Counted from the first letter of the stretch, positions 1 through 8,273 are shown. The stretch is DNA of 64,000 bases from Sutcliffiella rhizosphaerae (GCF_917563925.1 NZ_CAKJTJ010000003.1:62001-126000); one strand, 5' to 3'. Notes: a model not told the origin generated them from the sequence alone. Translations and numbers: made by a program.

Positions 1-11
1 TTACAATTTAA

Positions 12-166
12 GTAAACATGTATACAAAATGTAAACAAGTGTTTACGGAAAGTGTTTACAAGTATACAAAGGTGTGCACAAGCTGTTATATAAGGATGTG
101 TACGGATTCTAATTATATGTATACACCTTTGTAAACATGTATTCAGAGTAAACAAATATGTAAACA
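12..166. repeat. parC-like GTNNAC repeat array upstream of parM
   Basis: About a dozen copies of a short, partly palindromic word (GTAAACA, GTATACA, or the inverse GTTTAC) begin at roughly 12, 20, 31, 41, 54, 62, 74, 98, 119, 131, 139, 148 and 160, on both strands. Spacing is mostly 8-13 bp. The array lies just upstream of an actin-like ParM gene and a ParR-like gene. In type II plasmid partition loci such an array is the centromere bound by the adaptor protein, which usually also represses the operon. The centromere role here is inferred from position and architecture. Confidence 0.6.
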
Positions 167-269
167 TTTTTTACACTTTCATTACTTTTATGAAGAATGA
201 TTGATTACTAGACAGACTTTCGGTACGCTTAAGCTATACTTACATGCTTTATTTTTTCTAAAGATTATT

Positions 270-408
270 TTTGAAAACCTTGTTGCTATCGTGAACGGTA
301 CAAGTAACTAGTGCTCTTTTCCACCATTTCATTTGAAGTGAATGGAAAGATTTGTCGAAAGTGTCGACTTTTTACCGGTTAATAGCAATAATCTTTTAGA
401 AAAAAGCT
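270..408 (-). repeat. Degenerate MITE-like element, third copy
   Basis: Read on the minus strand this resembles the elements at 32127-32367 and 34893-35077. The end at 393-407 matches the GCTCTTTTCTAAAAG terminus, 372-390 matches the TTGCTATTAACCGGTAAAA segment, and 271-290 and 311-320 match the GAAAAC...TTGTTGCT and TGCTCTTTT segments near the other end. It separates the repeat array from the parM start and is clearly decayed. The boundaries are approximate. Confidence 0.5.
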
Positions 409-458
409 TACTAAAAGAAAACAAAAATTGGATTGAGGAATAGAAAGGAAGATGAAAG

Positions 459-1637
459 ATGAGTAAATCTCGAATTGCAGCAATTGATGTTGGTAATGAT
501 TCAATTAAAGCTATTTTTGGAAGATTAGATTCAGAGTTAAATATCCCGAATGTTATTGCACGAGATATCGAGGATCGCCCTGTAATTGGAATTGAAGAAT
601 TAGACTCGAAGGATCCGCTTGATGGAATTCATGTTCGTGTTCATTCCCCTGCTTTAATGGACAACAACGCAATCTATCGTATAGGTAACCTGGCTACAAA
701 AGGAAACAATGCTACTGAGCTTGATCCTGGCAGCAGTAAATCAGAAGAAGATCAAACACTTGTCATGCTTTTTGCCACACTGGCGCTAGATGCTGTTCAT
801 GCACAAAATGAAAAAAACTTTCCTCGTAATAAGAACGTTGTAGATGCGAACTATACACTTGGTACTGGCTTGCCGCTTAGAGAAGTAAAAGAAGGCAAAG
901 ATGCCGGGTACCGTTCAAAACTATTAGGCTCTGTGCATCAAGTAGAATTTCTAATTACACCTAAGTATCAAGGAATGAAAGTAAATATTAAATTTGATGA
1001 AGTAAAAGTTTATCCAGAAGGATTTGCAGCATATATAAATTTAGTTCTGGATAATGATGGGAATATCATTAATAAAGATCTAGTAGATAAGAGAATCTTA
1101 ATTCAGGACATTGGCGGACTTTCTACTGATATTGCTGTAATCAAAAACCGCAATGTCGATGACGATAAGGCACAGGGCTTTAATCTTGGCGTATCCGAAG
1201 CGTTGGAACAAATCAGGGAAGAAATTCTATCAAAACATGGTGTGGAACTGGATAGTAGAAGAGATGTAGTAGAAATCATTACGAAAAAGAATGACCGTAA
1301 TCATATTATGGTTCGCGGAAGCAGAACGAGTGTACATGATATCACAGATCGAATATTGCTTGATCTTGCGAAAAAACAATACCGCCTCTTAAGAAATGTA
1401 TGGCAAAAGAACTCGCAGACAGAAATCTGCTATTTTGTTGGTGGTGGATCCACAGTCCTAAAAGAGTATTTAAAAGCTTTAAATAATAATCTAGATGGCT
1501 ACAATATTGACTTTTTTGAAGATGAAAAGGAAAGTATCTGGATGATGGCAAATGCCTATTATAAGTTAATTAATGATTTCGTTAAGAAAAACAGTAATGA
1601 GAAAGAGACGAAAGAACAAAAACCAGTGAAAGCGTAA
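459..1637 (+). CDS. ParM/StbA-family actin-like ATPase
   Basis: A 392-residue bacterial actin homologue of the kind that forms filaments to segregate low-copy plasmids. The actin-fold signatures are visible in order: phosphate-1 loop AAIDVGNDSIKA (about residues 7-18), phosphate-2 loop QDIGGLSTD (about 217-225) and adenosine motif FVGGGST (about 325). Length is normal for the family. The ATG follows GAAAGGAAGATGAAAG. A ParR-like gene begins 13 bp downstream and a GTNNAC array lies upstream, giving a complete ParMRC layout. What is odd is the setting: no replication gene or conjugation gene is visible and the neighbours are chromosomal. It may be an integrated-plasmid remnant or a resident chromosomal filament system. 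Family assignment is firm; the partner and cargo are inferred. Confidence 0.88.
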   Translation: MSKSRIAAIDVGNDSIKAIFGRLDSELNIPNVIARDIEDRPVIGIEELDSKDPLDGIHVRVHSPALMDNNAIYRIGNLATKGNNATELDPGSSKSEEDQTLVMLFATLALDAVHAQNEKNFPRNKNVVDANYTLGTGLPLREVKEGKDAGYRSKLLGSVHQVEFLITPKYQGMKVNIKFDEVKVYPEGFAAYINLVLDNDGNIINKDLVDKRILIQDIGGLSTDIAVIKNRNVDDDKAQGFNLGVSEALEQIREEILSKHGVELDSRRDVVEIITKKNDRNHIMVRGSRTSVHDITDRILLDLAKKQYRLLRNVWQKNSQTEICYFVGGGSTVLKEYLKALNNNLDGYNIDFFEDEKESIWMMANAYYKLINDFVKKNSNEKETKEQKPVKA

Positions 1638-1650
1638 TTAGGGTGATAGA

Positions 1651-2244
1651 ATGAAGAAAACGAATTCTAGCCAGGGGATTCAACGTGGACAAGCAATTTC
1701 CTTTCGTATCCCCTCTGATACACCAGACCACCTGATAAAGCATTTGCAGCGCTTAAAGGAAAATGAACGTAGAAATTTTTCAGGTAAAATTGCTGAATTT
1801 GTCCTCCAAGGAGTCACACAATCTCATGCGAGGGAAAAAGAAACCGTATCTATTCCTCTTCCTAAAGCATTGTCAAAAAGCCAAAGGGATTGGCTGAAAC
1901 ATCAGCATTCTGAAGCGCTTTTAGGCAGTATTGTCTATCAGCTCCTATCGGATCCAGTGCGGGCAACAAGTATCTTGGCAGCGATGAATAGTAATGCGAC
2001 AGATATTGATCAAGCCCTATATTTGCAAGAAGATGAGATTTTTCACGAAACAGAGAAAATGCAAGAGAGGCAAGAAGATGAGTATGAAACTGTTTCAGAA
2101 ATAGTGGAAGAAAATGATGATCTGGATTCATTTGATTGGGAAACAGCTAGGCAAGAGCAGGCAACTGCTGAAGAAAAGGAAGAGCTGGAAGTAGAAGATG
2201 TCGACAAACTGCTTGGAGATTTCTTAGCTCATATGAATAAATAA
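1651..2244 (+). CDS. ParR-like DNA-binding adaptor, acidic C-terminus
   Basis: A 197-residue protein not recognised by name. The first 60 residues contain a short strand, QAISFRIP, followed by helices rich in charged residues, consistent with a ribbon-helix-helix DNA-binding fold. Residues from about 125 to the end are strongly acidic and glutamate-rich, and the final segment (VDKLLGDFLAHMNK) is amphipathic. ParR adaptors bind the centromere with an N-terminal ribbon-helix-helix domain and contact the ParM filament with a flexible C-terminal tail, which this layout fits. It is co-transcribed with the actin-like gene (13-bp gap) and followed by a terminator. The role as centromere binder is inferred from operon position and general architecture, not from a clear sequence match. 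Confidence 0.6.
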   Translation: MKKTNSSQGIQRGQAISFRIPSDTPDHLIKHLQRLKENERRNFSGKIAEFVLQGVTQSHAREKETVSIPLPKALSKSQRDWLKHQHSEALLGSIVYQLLSDPVRATSILAAMNSNATDIDQALYLQEDEIFHETEKMQERQEDEYETVSEIVEENDDLDSFDWETARQEQATAEEKEELEVEDVDKLLGDFLAHMNK

Positions 2245-2248
2245 TAGT

Positions 2249-2281
2249 AAGGCCGCTATCGTAAAATGCGGCCTTATTCCT
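2249..2281 (+). terminator. Terminator of the parMR operon
   Basis: Inverted repeat AAGGCCGC / GCGGCCTT around an 11-nt loop directly after the parR-like stop codon. The T-run is short. Confidence 0.65.
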
Positions 2282-2369
2282 CCTCGGTAAAACCGTAGCC
2301 TCAGGGTTTGAGCATCCATAGCAAGCCTTACTGGATGATTTGGGATCATGCAGTAATCCCGGGAAATAA

Positions 2370-2750
2370 TTATGAATGGATAGGTACTTGGCATTCGCTC
2401 ATGAGTGCTAGAGTATTGCCCTCTGAATCTTTAAAAAACACCATCCATGTTTCTGTATCACCAATCTTCGTAACAAGATGTGGTTTATCAAGCATATAAA
2501 CATGTTTTTCTTTTAAACTCTCATAGCTTTGATGAATATCTTTTACTTGAAAATAGATGACGGAACTAGCATATTCATATTCCTCATTTTCCGGCACACT
2601 AAGAAGAATCCTACTATTACCACATTCAAAAAACGCCATGCTCCCAGAAGAAAACAGATGGCTTAACTCTAGTGTCTTTTTGTAAAATAAGGTTGCTCTA
2701 TCAATGTCTTTAACAGGAACTCCAATTTGACCTATCTTATGGATATCCAT
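2370..2750 (-). CDS. VOC/glyoxalase-fold protein
   Basis: A 126-residue single vicinal-oxygen-chelate domain beginning with the typical strand GQIGVPVKDIDRATLFYKK and ending with the family's FFKDSEGNTLALMSE strand. The family includes glyoxalases, dioxygenases and drug-resistance proteins, and the substrate cannot be told. The start was placed at the ATG preceded by AAAGGTGG; the longer open frame upstream has no ribosome binding site and no family similarity. It is convergent with the parMR operon and appears to be transcribed alone. Confidence 0.8.
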   Translation of the reverse strand: MDIHKIGQIGVPVKDIDRATLFYKKTLELSHLFSSGSMAFFECGNSRILLSVPENEEYEYASSVIYFQVKDIHQSYESLKEKHVYMLDKPHLVTKIGDTETWMVFFKDSEGNTLALMSECQVPIHS

Positions 2751-3010
2751 CCTATCGCCACCTTTTATCAGACTTTTAAAACTATTTAAATTATCCCAAA
2801 ACAGACACCTTTCTTCAAGAAAAGCGATTAGAAATATGTTAGTATATCTAAAAGATTTCGTTATAAACATAATTAAAAGGGTATAAAAATAATGGTCAAA
2901 AAACCGAAAGACTTACGAACTATATAAAAGATGAAAATACAAATTCACTTTTTAATATGAAGTGCTCATTATATGCCAAAAATAATGTGAAATGATTGGT
3001 GGAGGATAAA

Positions 3011-5749
3011 ATGACACAAGAGAACAAATTTATTAGTAAAACATATTTTGAAACCTTTATGTTGGATATGGACACTAAACACCCTGTCCAAGTTTTGGGA
3101 GAGGCCTTTCTCGCGGAACAAACAAATGAGGTGTACGACCTTTCATTCATCCGATATGCGCAAGGGGAAGTTTACTTTCACAATAAAGATTACGAAAGTG
3201 CTATATATAAATGGGAAAATGTTCACAATGAACTGGAGCCTTGGGCTAAAAAAAACATAGCAGATGCCTATTATGAGTTAGGAATGCTAGTGGAAGCAGA
3301 AGACATCTACTCCAACATAGATACAGATAATACTACATTGAGAATAGAAATTGCTCTCCAATTATTTACTCTCTATATTCAAAGAGGCAAACTTGAAAAT
3401 GCCTATAAGAATATAAAAAGAGCCATTGCGATTAACCCAGATTACCCGCATGTTACCCAAACAGCCCGGACCTTTTACGAAGATCAGGAAGACATGAGAA
3501 ATGCTTTGGAACTTGCTGTAGGAGAAGCGTTACGAACCCAATCAGAGGCATGGTATGACTATTTGCTCGGTTATATCGAGGCTGGATATGCAACTGAATT
3601 TGAACCAGAGTATTTTCAAGAAGCTTTGTTAGCATTACTAGATATCAATCAACAAAAATTCGAAAGCCTTGCTTCTGCATTGTGGCGTAATTATGAAGGG
3701 CACTCGCAATATTTACAATGGGTAAAGACAGCAAACAGCATTTTCACTTCATTAAGCAGGGATTCAGAGGCGTCCTGGATCAAAGTAGAGGACTTACATC
3801 AACGTACGTACTTGTCACTTATTCATGGGAAATACTTAATTAAGGAAATACAAGGTATTGTCCCAGATCTACTTGGCAGTTGGCTCAAAGTATCCAATAG
3901 ATCAAAGTCCTTGTTTGCCTCAGCGGCAGTCATGTCCTGGAATGAAGTGTTTCCGACTGCACTACCTGCACATGTGTTAGCGGATGCGGAAAATCGCATC
4001 TTCCATTATGAACATGACAGCATTCAAGTTAGCTATACAGTTGAATTGTTTAAAACACTTATTGATTGGGCGAAAGACAATCACCTGGAAGTGGCCCATC
4101 AGAAGAAGTGGTTGTTCTCCCAGCTTAGCAATCTGAACCGAAAGCATTTAGTTGTAACTGGTACCGCCCAAAACGGAAAGACATCCTTTATCAATTCCTT
4201 GATTGGTGAAAAATTACTAGGCGATGAGAATGCGCCTGTATTTGTCAGTTCTGACGGGGACACGGCAGAAATGAACGAAATCTCACTAAAAGAAACGACA
4301 GTATTAGGAGATGTTGGGGAACATAAAAAAGGGTCCATTATAGACTTAAAATGGCCATCTCCATTCCTTGAAGACGAGCAATATTCCTTAATTAGTACAC
4401 CTGAATTTGAAGGACCTGAAGTAGAAAACAACGCAACAATGAAGTATATTCCGCTATCTGATGGATTATTGTATATTCTAGATGCCCAAACACCGTTTAC
4501 AGAGGAAGAACTAAAAGTATTGGTGAAAATAAAAGAGCATGCACCGGAAATCCCTGTCCATTTTGTACTAAACAAGATGGATACTGCATTCCATGAAGCG
4601 GAAGCAACTCAAATTGTGGAAGAAGCGAAGCACCGCATCAATGAGTTTTTCCCAGATGCAAGAGTATTCCCTTATTCATCATTGCGTTCAGCAAGCAAGC
4701 AGCACCAGAGCTTGGCAAGCTTTATGGAAGCAAACTTCAAGCTTCGCAGTAAAGCAGTGGAAGAACGCCGTACATCCAAGCTATTACAATTAATCCGATC
4801 CACTTTGACAGAGCTTTTAGATAGCCGGATTGCGATGGAAGATAACCTAAATGGGACAGTTTCCTTCCATGAGGATATATTAAATCGCCTTAATGGATTT
4901 ATTAATCATATGCATGATACGGAAAGTGAAAAAATCCAAAGCATCACGGAAAACTATCGCTCCGTTACAGTCGAAATGAAACATGAAGCATTAAAAGCAA
5001 TACCGAAACTGCTTCAGGAGTGTTCAAGCTATGTGAAAGAAAATAGCGACTTTAAAACATTGCACATAGAGTTGAATGATCGAATGAATGAAACGATCCG
5101 AACGTATATGCACTCTGATCTTTTGCCAAGATTACGACAAGAGTTACAACTATGGCTGGAATCGTCTAATAGGGAATTGAAGGATAGCCAAGAATATTTA
5201 GAGGGAATGAGTGATACTTTTAATGCCCTTTACAAAGAAGAGAAAATGCATTTAGTTTGTGATTTTAAAGTAATGGAAGACTGGCGCCGTGATATTAACA
5301 GGATTCTTAGCAGAGTAGAAGTAGAAAAACAGAATATCCTGAACCGCTCAAACACCACACAGTTCTTGTTAAAAGGTGCTGGCCGTTTATTTGGATCGCT
5401 GCAACAAAGCAATCAGCTGCTCTTTACCCAATATAAAAAATATATTGAGAATGAACGCTTCACAGATATTGCAGAAGCTGTAGTAGAAAAATTCTTCCTC
5501 GAGTTTGACTTATTTGAAAAAGCCTTAAAGGCAGATATTAATCTTTTCTACGAGGCACCATTTGCAGAACTTCACAAAACCGTAGAAGAGACAGAACAAA
5601 CCATTCACTTTGCAAATAAAAAGCTAGAACAAATGAAAGCAAGTCCAGAACGTTATTATGACCCCTTGAAGCTGTTTGAAGTTCGACTTCTTCAATATGA
5701 ATTTATGGTCAAAGCATGTGAGGATAACGCTTATATACCGACACACTAA
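3011..5749 (+). CDS. Dynamin-like GTPase with N-terminal TPR repeats
   Basis: A 912-residue protein. Residues 40-190 form helix-turn-helix repeats of the tetratricopeptide type (for example KDYESAIYKWENV and GKLENAYKNIKRAIAINPDYP). Around 380 a GTPase domain begins: the P-loop is GTAQNGKTS and the G4 motif NKMD sits near 520. The canonical G3 DxxG is replaced by a segment reading STPEFEG, so hydrolysis may be altered. The C-terminal 330 residues are long helices like a dynamin stalk. No membrane segment is evident. Bacterial dynamin-like proteins remodel membranes or act in stress and phage defence; which applies here is unknown. The ATG has GGTGGAGG upstream. Single gene, own terminator. Confidence 0.75.
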   Translation: MTQENKFISKTYFETFMLDMDTKHPVQVLGEAFLAEQTNEVYDLSFIRYAQGEVYFHNKDYESAIYKWENVHNELEPWAKKNIADAYYELGMLVEAEDIYSNIDTDNTTLRIEIALQLFTLYIQRGKLENAYKNIKRAIAINPDYPHVTQTARTFYEDQEDMRNALELAVGEALRTQSEAWYDYLLGYIEAGYATEFEPEYFQEALLALLDINQQKFESLASALWRNYEGHSQYLQWVKTANSIFTSLSRDSEASWIKVEDLHQRTYLSLIHGKYLIKEIQGIVPDLLGSWLKVSNRSKSLFASAAVMSWNEVFPTALPAHVLADAENRIFHYEHDSIQVSYTVELFKTLIDWAKDNHLEVAHQKKWLFSQLSNLNRKHLVVTGTAQNGKTSFINSLIGEKLLGDENAPVFVSSDGDTAEMNEISLKETTVLGDVGEHKKGSIIDLKWPSPFLEDEQYSLISTPEFEGPEVENNATMKYIPLSDGLLYILDAQTPFTEEELKVLVKIKEHAPEIPVHFVLNKMDTAFHEAEATQIVEEAKHRINEFFPDARVFPYSSLRSASKQHQSLASFMEANFKLRSKAVEERRTSKLLQLIRSTLTELLDSRIAMEDNLNGTVSFHEDILNRLNGFINHMHDTESEKIQSITENYRSVTVEMKHEALKAIPKLLQECSSYVKENSDFKTLHIELNDRMNETIRTYMHSDLLPRLRQELQLWLESSNRELKDSQEYLEGMSDTFNALYKEEKMHLVCDFKVMEDWRRDINRILSRVEVEKQNILNRSNTTQFLLKGAGRLFGSLQQSNQLLFTQYKKYIENERFTDIAEAVVEKFFLEFDLFEKALKADINLFYEAPFAELHKTVEETEQTIHFANKKLEQMKASPERYYDPLKLFEVRLLQYEFMVKACEDNAYIPTH

Positions 5750-5752
5750 TGT

Positions 5753-5796
5753 GAAATCCCCTGTGGCAAGATTTAGCTACAGGGGATTTCTTTTTT
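5753..5796 (+). terminator. Rho-independent terminator of the dynamin-like gene
   Basis: Long inverted repeat GAAATCCCCTGT ... ACAGGGGATTTC followed by TTTTTT, beginning a few bases after the stop codon. Confidence 0.9.
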
Positions 5797-5855
5797 GTAT
5801 TCGAATTTTCACGAGGAAACCTTTCCAAATTAATCGAATAGGAAATTTTTTGGGC

Positions 5856-5886
5856 TTGAACCTTACGTAAGGTTATGTTTTATAGT
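5856..5886 (+). promoter_or_regulatory. MerR-type promoter with 19-bp spacer and palindromic operator
   Basis: The -35 box TTGAAC (5856-5861) and -10 box TATAGT (5881-5886) are 19 bp apart, the over-long spacing characteristic of MerR-activated promoters. The perfect palindrome ACCTTACGTAAGGT (5860-5873) lies inside the spacer. This closely resembles operators of the TipA/BmrR/Mta branch. The MerR gene is the second gene of the operon it would control, so autoregulation is likely. Confidence 0.85.
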
Positions 5887-5921
5887 GTACATAACAATGA
5901 AAAAGAGAAAGGAAAAGTAAA

Positions 5922-6797
5922 ATGGAAAACACAATTGTTAAGACGCTAATTTATGACAAGCAAGTTCGTTTATTTTTTGTCGATAATACAAAATTAATTA
6001 ATGAAATACTTAGGCTGAACAAAGAAACAAACAAAATTCTAAAACTTGCATTAGGTAAAACCATTTCAGTAGTGAGTATAATTTCAGGAACCTTAAAAGA
6101 AAATCAAAGAATAAGCCTTCAAATGACAATGAGTAACCCAAAATATAAAATTTTTGCCGATGCGGATGCAAAAGGAAATGTCCGTGGGTATTTAAACGAG
6201 GAATTACTCAAATCTCCTGACGATTATATGGATAAAATATCTCTTGCTAGCCTTATTGGACATAAAGGAACTATTCAAATGATTAAAGGGTCAGTCATGA
6301 ATCAATTTACTGGAATAACTGATATGCCATACCAGAACATAGCTGATGACATTTCACATTATTTTATTCAAAGTGAGCAAGCTCAAACATATATTGGAGC
6401 CAATATTCGATTTGGAAATAACAATTGCGTCCTTTTCAGCAATGCTATATTTGCTCAATTACTACCAGGTGCTCCCCCTGAGCTTATTTATGAAGTAGAA
6501 CACAAGGTTAATACTAATCGTGAGTTCTTTACCAGCTTGTACAAATGTAGCAATATGGAAGAAAAGCTAAGTGAGGTATTTAAGGATGTGAAAGTTTTAG
6601 GATATAGTCCCGTTCAATTTTTCTGTGGATGTTCAAAAGAAATGTTCTATGGGATGCTCCATTCTTTAAGTGAAAATGAATTAACACAAGTTATTAATAA
6701 TAAAGAGGCTGTTGATACATGTTGTCAAATCTGTGGAAGGACATATCACTTCAATTTTAATGAAATTCAAGGACTCGTAAATGGAAATCATATTTAA
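5922..6797 (+). CDS. Divergent Hsp33 (HslO) redox chaperone
   Basis: A 291-residue protein with the length and layout of the redox-regulated holdase Hsp33. The N-terminal substrate-binding domain reads like HslO (IVKTLIYDKQVRLFFVD; FADADAKGNVRGYLN). The C-terminal zinc switch is intact: CxC in FCGCSKEMF (about 234) and CxxC in CCQICGRTYHF (about 268). In the family, oxidation and zinc release activate the chaperone. The N-terminal domain is divergent from housekeeping HslO, so this looks like a paralogue. It sits alone with a MerR regulator 16 bp downstream and a MerR-type promoter upstream, suggesting induction by a specific small molecule or drug rather than constitutive expression. That regulation is inferred. 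Confidence 0.85.
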   Translation: MENTIVKTLIYDKQVRLFFVDNTKLINEILRLNKETNKILKLALGKTISVVSIISGTLKENQRISLQMTMSNPKYKIFADADAKGNVRGYLNEELLKSPDDYMDKISLASLIGHKGTIQMIKGSVMNQFTGITDMPYQNIADDISHYFIQSEQAQTYIGANIRFGNNNCVLFSNAIFAQLLPGAPPELIYEVEHKVNTNREFFTSLYKCSNMEEKLSEVFKDVKVLGYSPVQFFCGCSKEMFYGMLHSLSENELTQVINNKEAVDTCCQICGRTYHFNFNEIQGLVNGNHI

Positions 6798-6813
6798 TAA
6801 GGGTGAATGGTAA

Positions 6814-7536
6814 ATGAAAGAATACTGGAAAGTGGGAGAGCTTGCGAAATTAACTGGCTTAACAATAAGAACTTTAAGATATTATGATCAAATAGATTTG
6901 TTTTCTCCCTCTCAATATACAGAGTCTGGACACCGGCTTTACACAAAATCGGATTTGTCTAAACTACACCAGATCTTGGCTTTAAAACAAATTGGGCTAT
7001 CTTTGGATGATATAAAGTCGATCATTACGAAAAAAGAAGAAGATTTTGACACCAATATTTTAGAAACCCAAATAACACGTATAAAGAAAGATATACAAGT
7101 TCAACAAAATTTACTATACGAATTAGAGAGTGCTTTAAAAACAATTCGTATAAAAAAAATAATGTCTGTAGAGGAATTAACAAAGCTATTAGGAGCAATG
7201 AAAGTATATCAGGAAAAATATTTTACAAAACAGCAATTAGACATAATGAAAAATTACTATGATCAATATGATGAAAGTACATTAAATGAAGTGGAAAAAA
7301 CCTTTAGTATGATTTTGAAAAAAATACAAATAGAAAAAGAAAATGGAACTCCCTCTAAAAGCAATAAAGTACAAAAGTTGGCAAAACAATGGAGTGACAT
7401 TGTTTACTCATTCACAGGAAATGACCAAGAATTAAGAAAACAAACTGAAAAGTTCCATGCAGAAATCCCTGATAACGGTTTGCGTTTTGGGATGGATGCC
7501 GAGTTATATAAATATATAAAGGAAGCATTGGAATGA
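6814..7536 (+). CDS. MerR-family regulator, TipA/Mta-like
   Basis: A 240-residue activator. Residues 3-72 are a typical MerR winged helix (WKVGELAKLTGLTIRTLRYYDQI, then SGHRLYTKSDLSKLHQI). A coiled-coil dimerisation helix spans about 80-120. The C-terminal 120 residues resemble the TipAS antibiotic-binding domain found in TipA and Mta (YFTKQQLDIMKNYYDQYDE). MerR proteins of this branch bind hydrophobic or peptide drugs and untwist promoters with 19-bp spacers. One such promoter lies upstream of the preceding Hsp33-like gene, and the pair very probably forms an autoregulated operon. Translation starts at an ATG behind AAGGGTGA. The inducer is unknown. Confidence 0.85.
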   Translation: MKEYWKVGELAKLTGLTIRTLRYYDQIDLFSPSQYTESGHRLYTKSDLSKLHQILALKQIGLSLDDIKSIITKKEEDFDTNILETQITRIKKDIQVQQNLLYELESALKTIRIKKIMSVEELTKLLGAMKVYQEKYFTKQQLDIMKNYYDQYDESTLNEVEKTFSMILKKIQIEKENGTPSKSNKVQKLAKQWSDIVYSFTGNDQELRKQTEKFHAEIPDNGLRFGMDAELYKYIKEALE

Positions 7537-7640
7537 GTTTATAGTAAAGCTACTTTAAGGTGAAATACAGTGTATGCATTAGCTCATGTAGATACCACAC
7601 TGACTATAGTGGGGGAGGAGTGTGATGCAAGTGGAGGCAA

Positions 7641-7720
7641 GTCGAGCTGAGAATGTCGATTGGTGTCGCACCGTCGATAAATTCCCTTTATCCGTCGATA
7701 ACTATTAAAATTTCGTCGAT
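7641..7720. repeat. GTCGATAA phrase array, 21-bp phase
   Basis: Three units of GTCGAT start at 7673, 7694 and 7715, exactly 21 bp apart, with unrelated sequence between them. Degenerate words (GTCGAG, GTCGAT, GTCGCA) precede them at 7641, 7655 and 7665. The stretch lies between two convergent genes. It is similar to the array at 43923-44031. Function unknown. Confidence 0.7.
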
Positions 7721-7741
7721 ATCCCATTCTTCACACACAAA

Positions 7742-7768
7742 AAAAGGATGACCATTTAGGCCATCCTC
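7742..7768 (-). terminator. Terminator of the yflT-like gene
   Basis: Inverted repeat AGGATGaCC / GGcCATCCT. Read on the minus strand it is followed by a run of seven T residues, just after the stop of the gene at 7781. Confidence 0.8.
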
Positions 7769-7780
7769 TTTCATCTATTC

Positions 7781-8125
7781 TTAAAACGTCGTGCTTGTTG
7801 TCAAATCTTTTATTACTAGAATGATTTTTCCTTGATCCAGCTTGTCCTCCAGCTGTTCTGCTTCAGGTGCAGAGAATCCTAACTCTTGGAACTTGGCACG
7901 GAGCTCGTCCCCTTTGCTGCGGAAAATATTTTTCACGTAAGTATCCATACCAACTTCACCGGCGCCGACTGTATTAGCATCAGCGTTATCAGCTATACGT
8001 CTTGTCCGGTCATCATCATGAGTAATGACATAAATATCATCATCATGTACACCTTGTGCTTTTAACTCTTGAACTGCTCCTACTACTTGCTCGTCATTTT
8101 GAAATTCTTTATAATTTGGTTTCAT
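7781..8125 (-). CDS. YflT-family general stress protein (GSP17M)
   Basis: A 114-residue protein of the heat-induced general stress family typified by B. subtilis YflT. It begins with a small alpha/beta segment typical of the family (FQNDEQVVGAVQELKAQG, then DDDIYVITHDDDRTRRIAD) and ends in the acidic strand QGKIILVIKD. Biochemical function is unknown. The start codon follows AAGGAGGCG, and a SigB-type promoter lies about 30-55 bp upstream, so it should be induced by general stress. It is monocistronic with its own terminator. Confidence 0.88.
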   Translation of the reverse strand: MKPNYKEFQNDEQVVGAVQELKAQGVHDDDIYVITHDDDRTRRIADNADANTVGAGEVGMDTYVKNIFRSKGDELRAKFQELGFSAPEAEQLEDKLDQGKIILVIKDLTTSTTF

Positions 8126-8156
8126 GTTTTATCGCCTCCTTGGTTATGTAATAAAA

Positions 8157-8181
8157 ATACCCGCATGACAAAAAATAAAAC
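8157..8181 (-). promoter_or_regulatory. SigB promoter of the yflT-like gene
   Basis: On the minus strand GTTTTA (8176-8181) and GGGTAT (8157-8162) are separated by 13 bp. This matches the SigB consensus GTTTAA-N13-15-GGGTAT closely. Confidence 0.8.
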
Positions 8182-8273
8182 CTGAAAAAAACCGACTGTT
8201 AACAAACATCTCCTGATAATTACCACAAAACTTCAAATACTAACTAGAAATAAAGATGAAGGGAGAGCGAAGC

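Noticed and set aside
12-166. Plasmid replication iterons or DnaA boxes
   Set aside because: The words are GTNNAC, not TTATCCACA-like, and no replication initiator gene is near; the adjoining actin and adaptor genes point to a partition site.
2996-3010. Upstream TTG start for the dynamin-like gene
   Set aside because: The TTG lies within the GGTGGAGG ribosome binding site of the ATG at 3011.
4099-4575. 158-codon minus-strand frame inside the dynamin-like gene
   Set aside because: Antisense shadow of a clear coding sequence, no ribosome binding site and no protein-like pattern.
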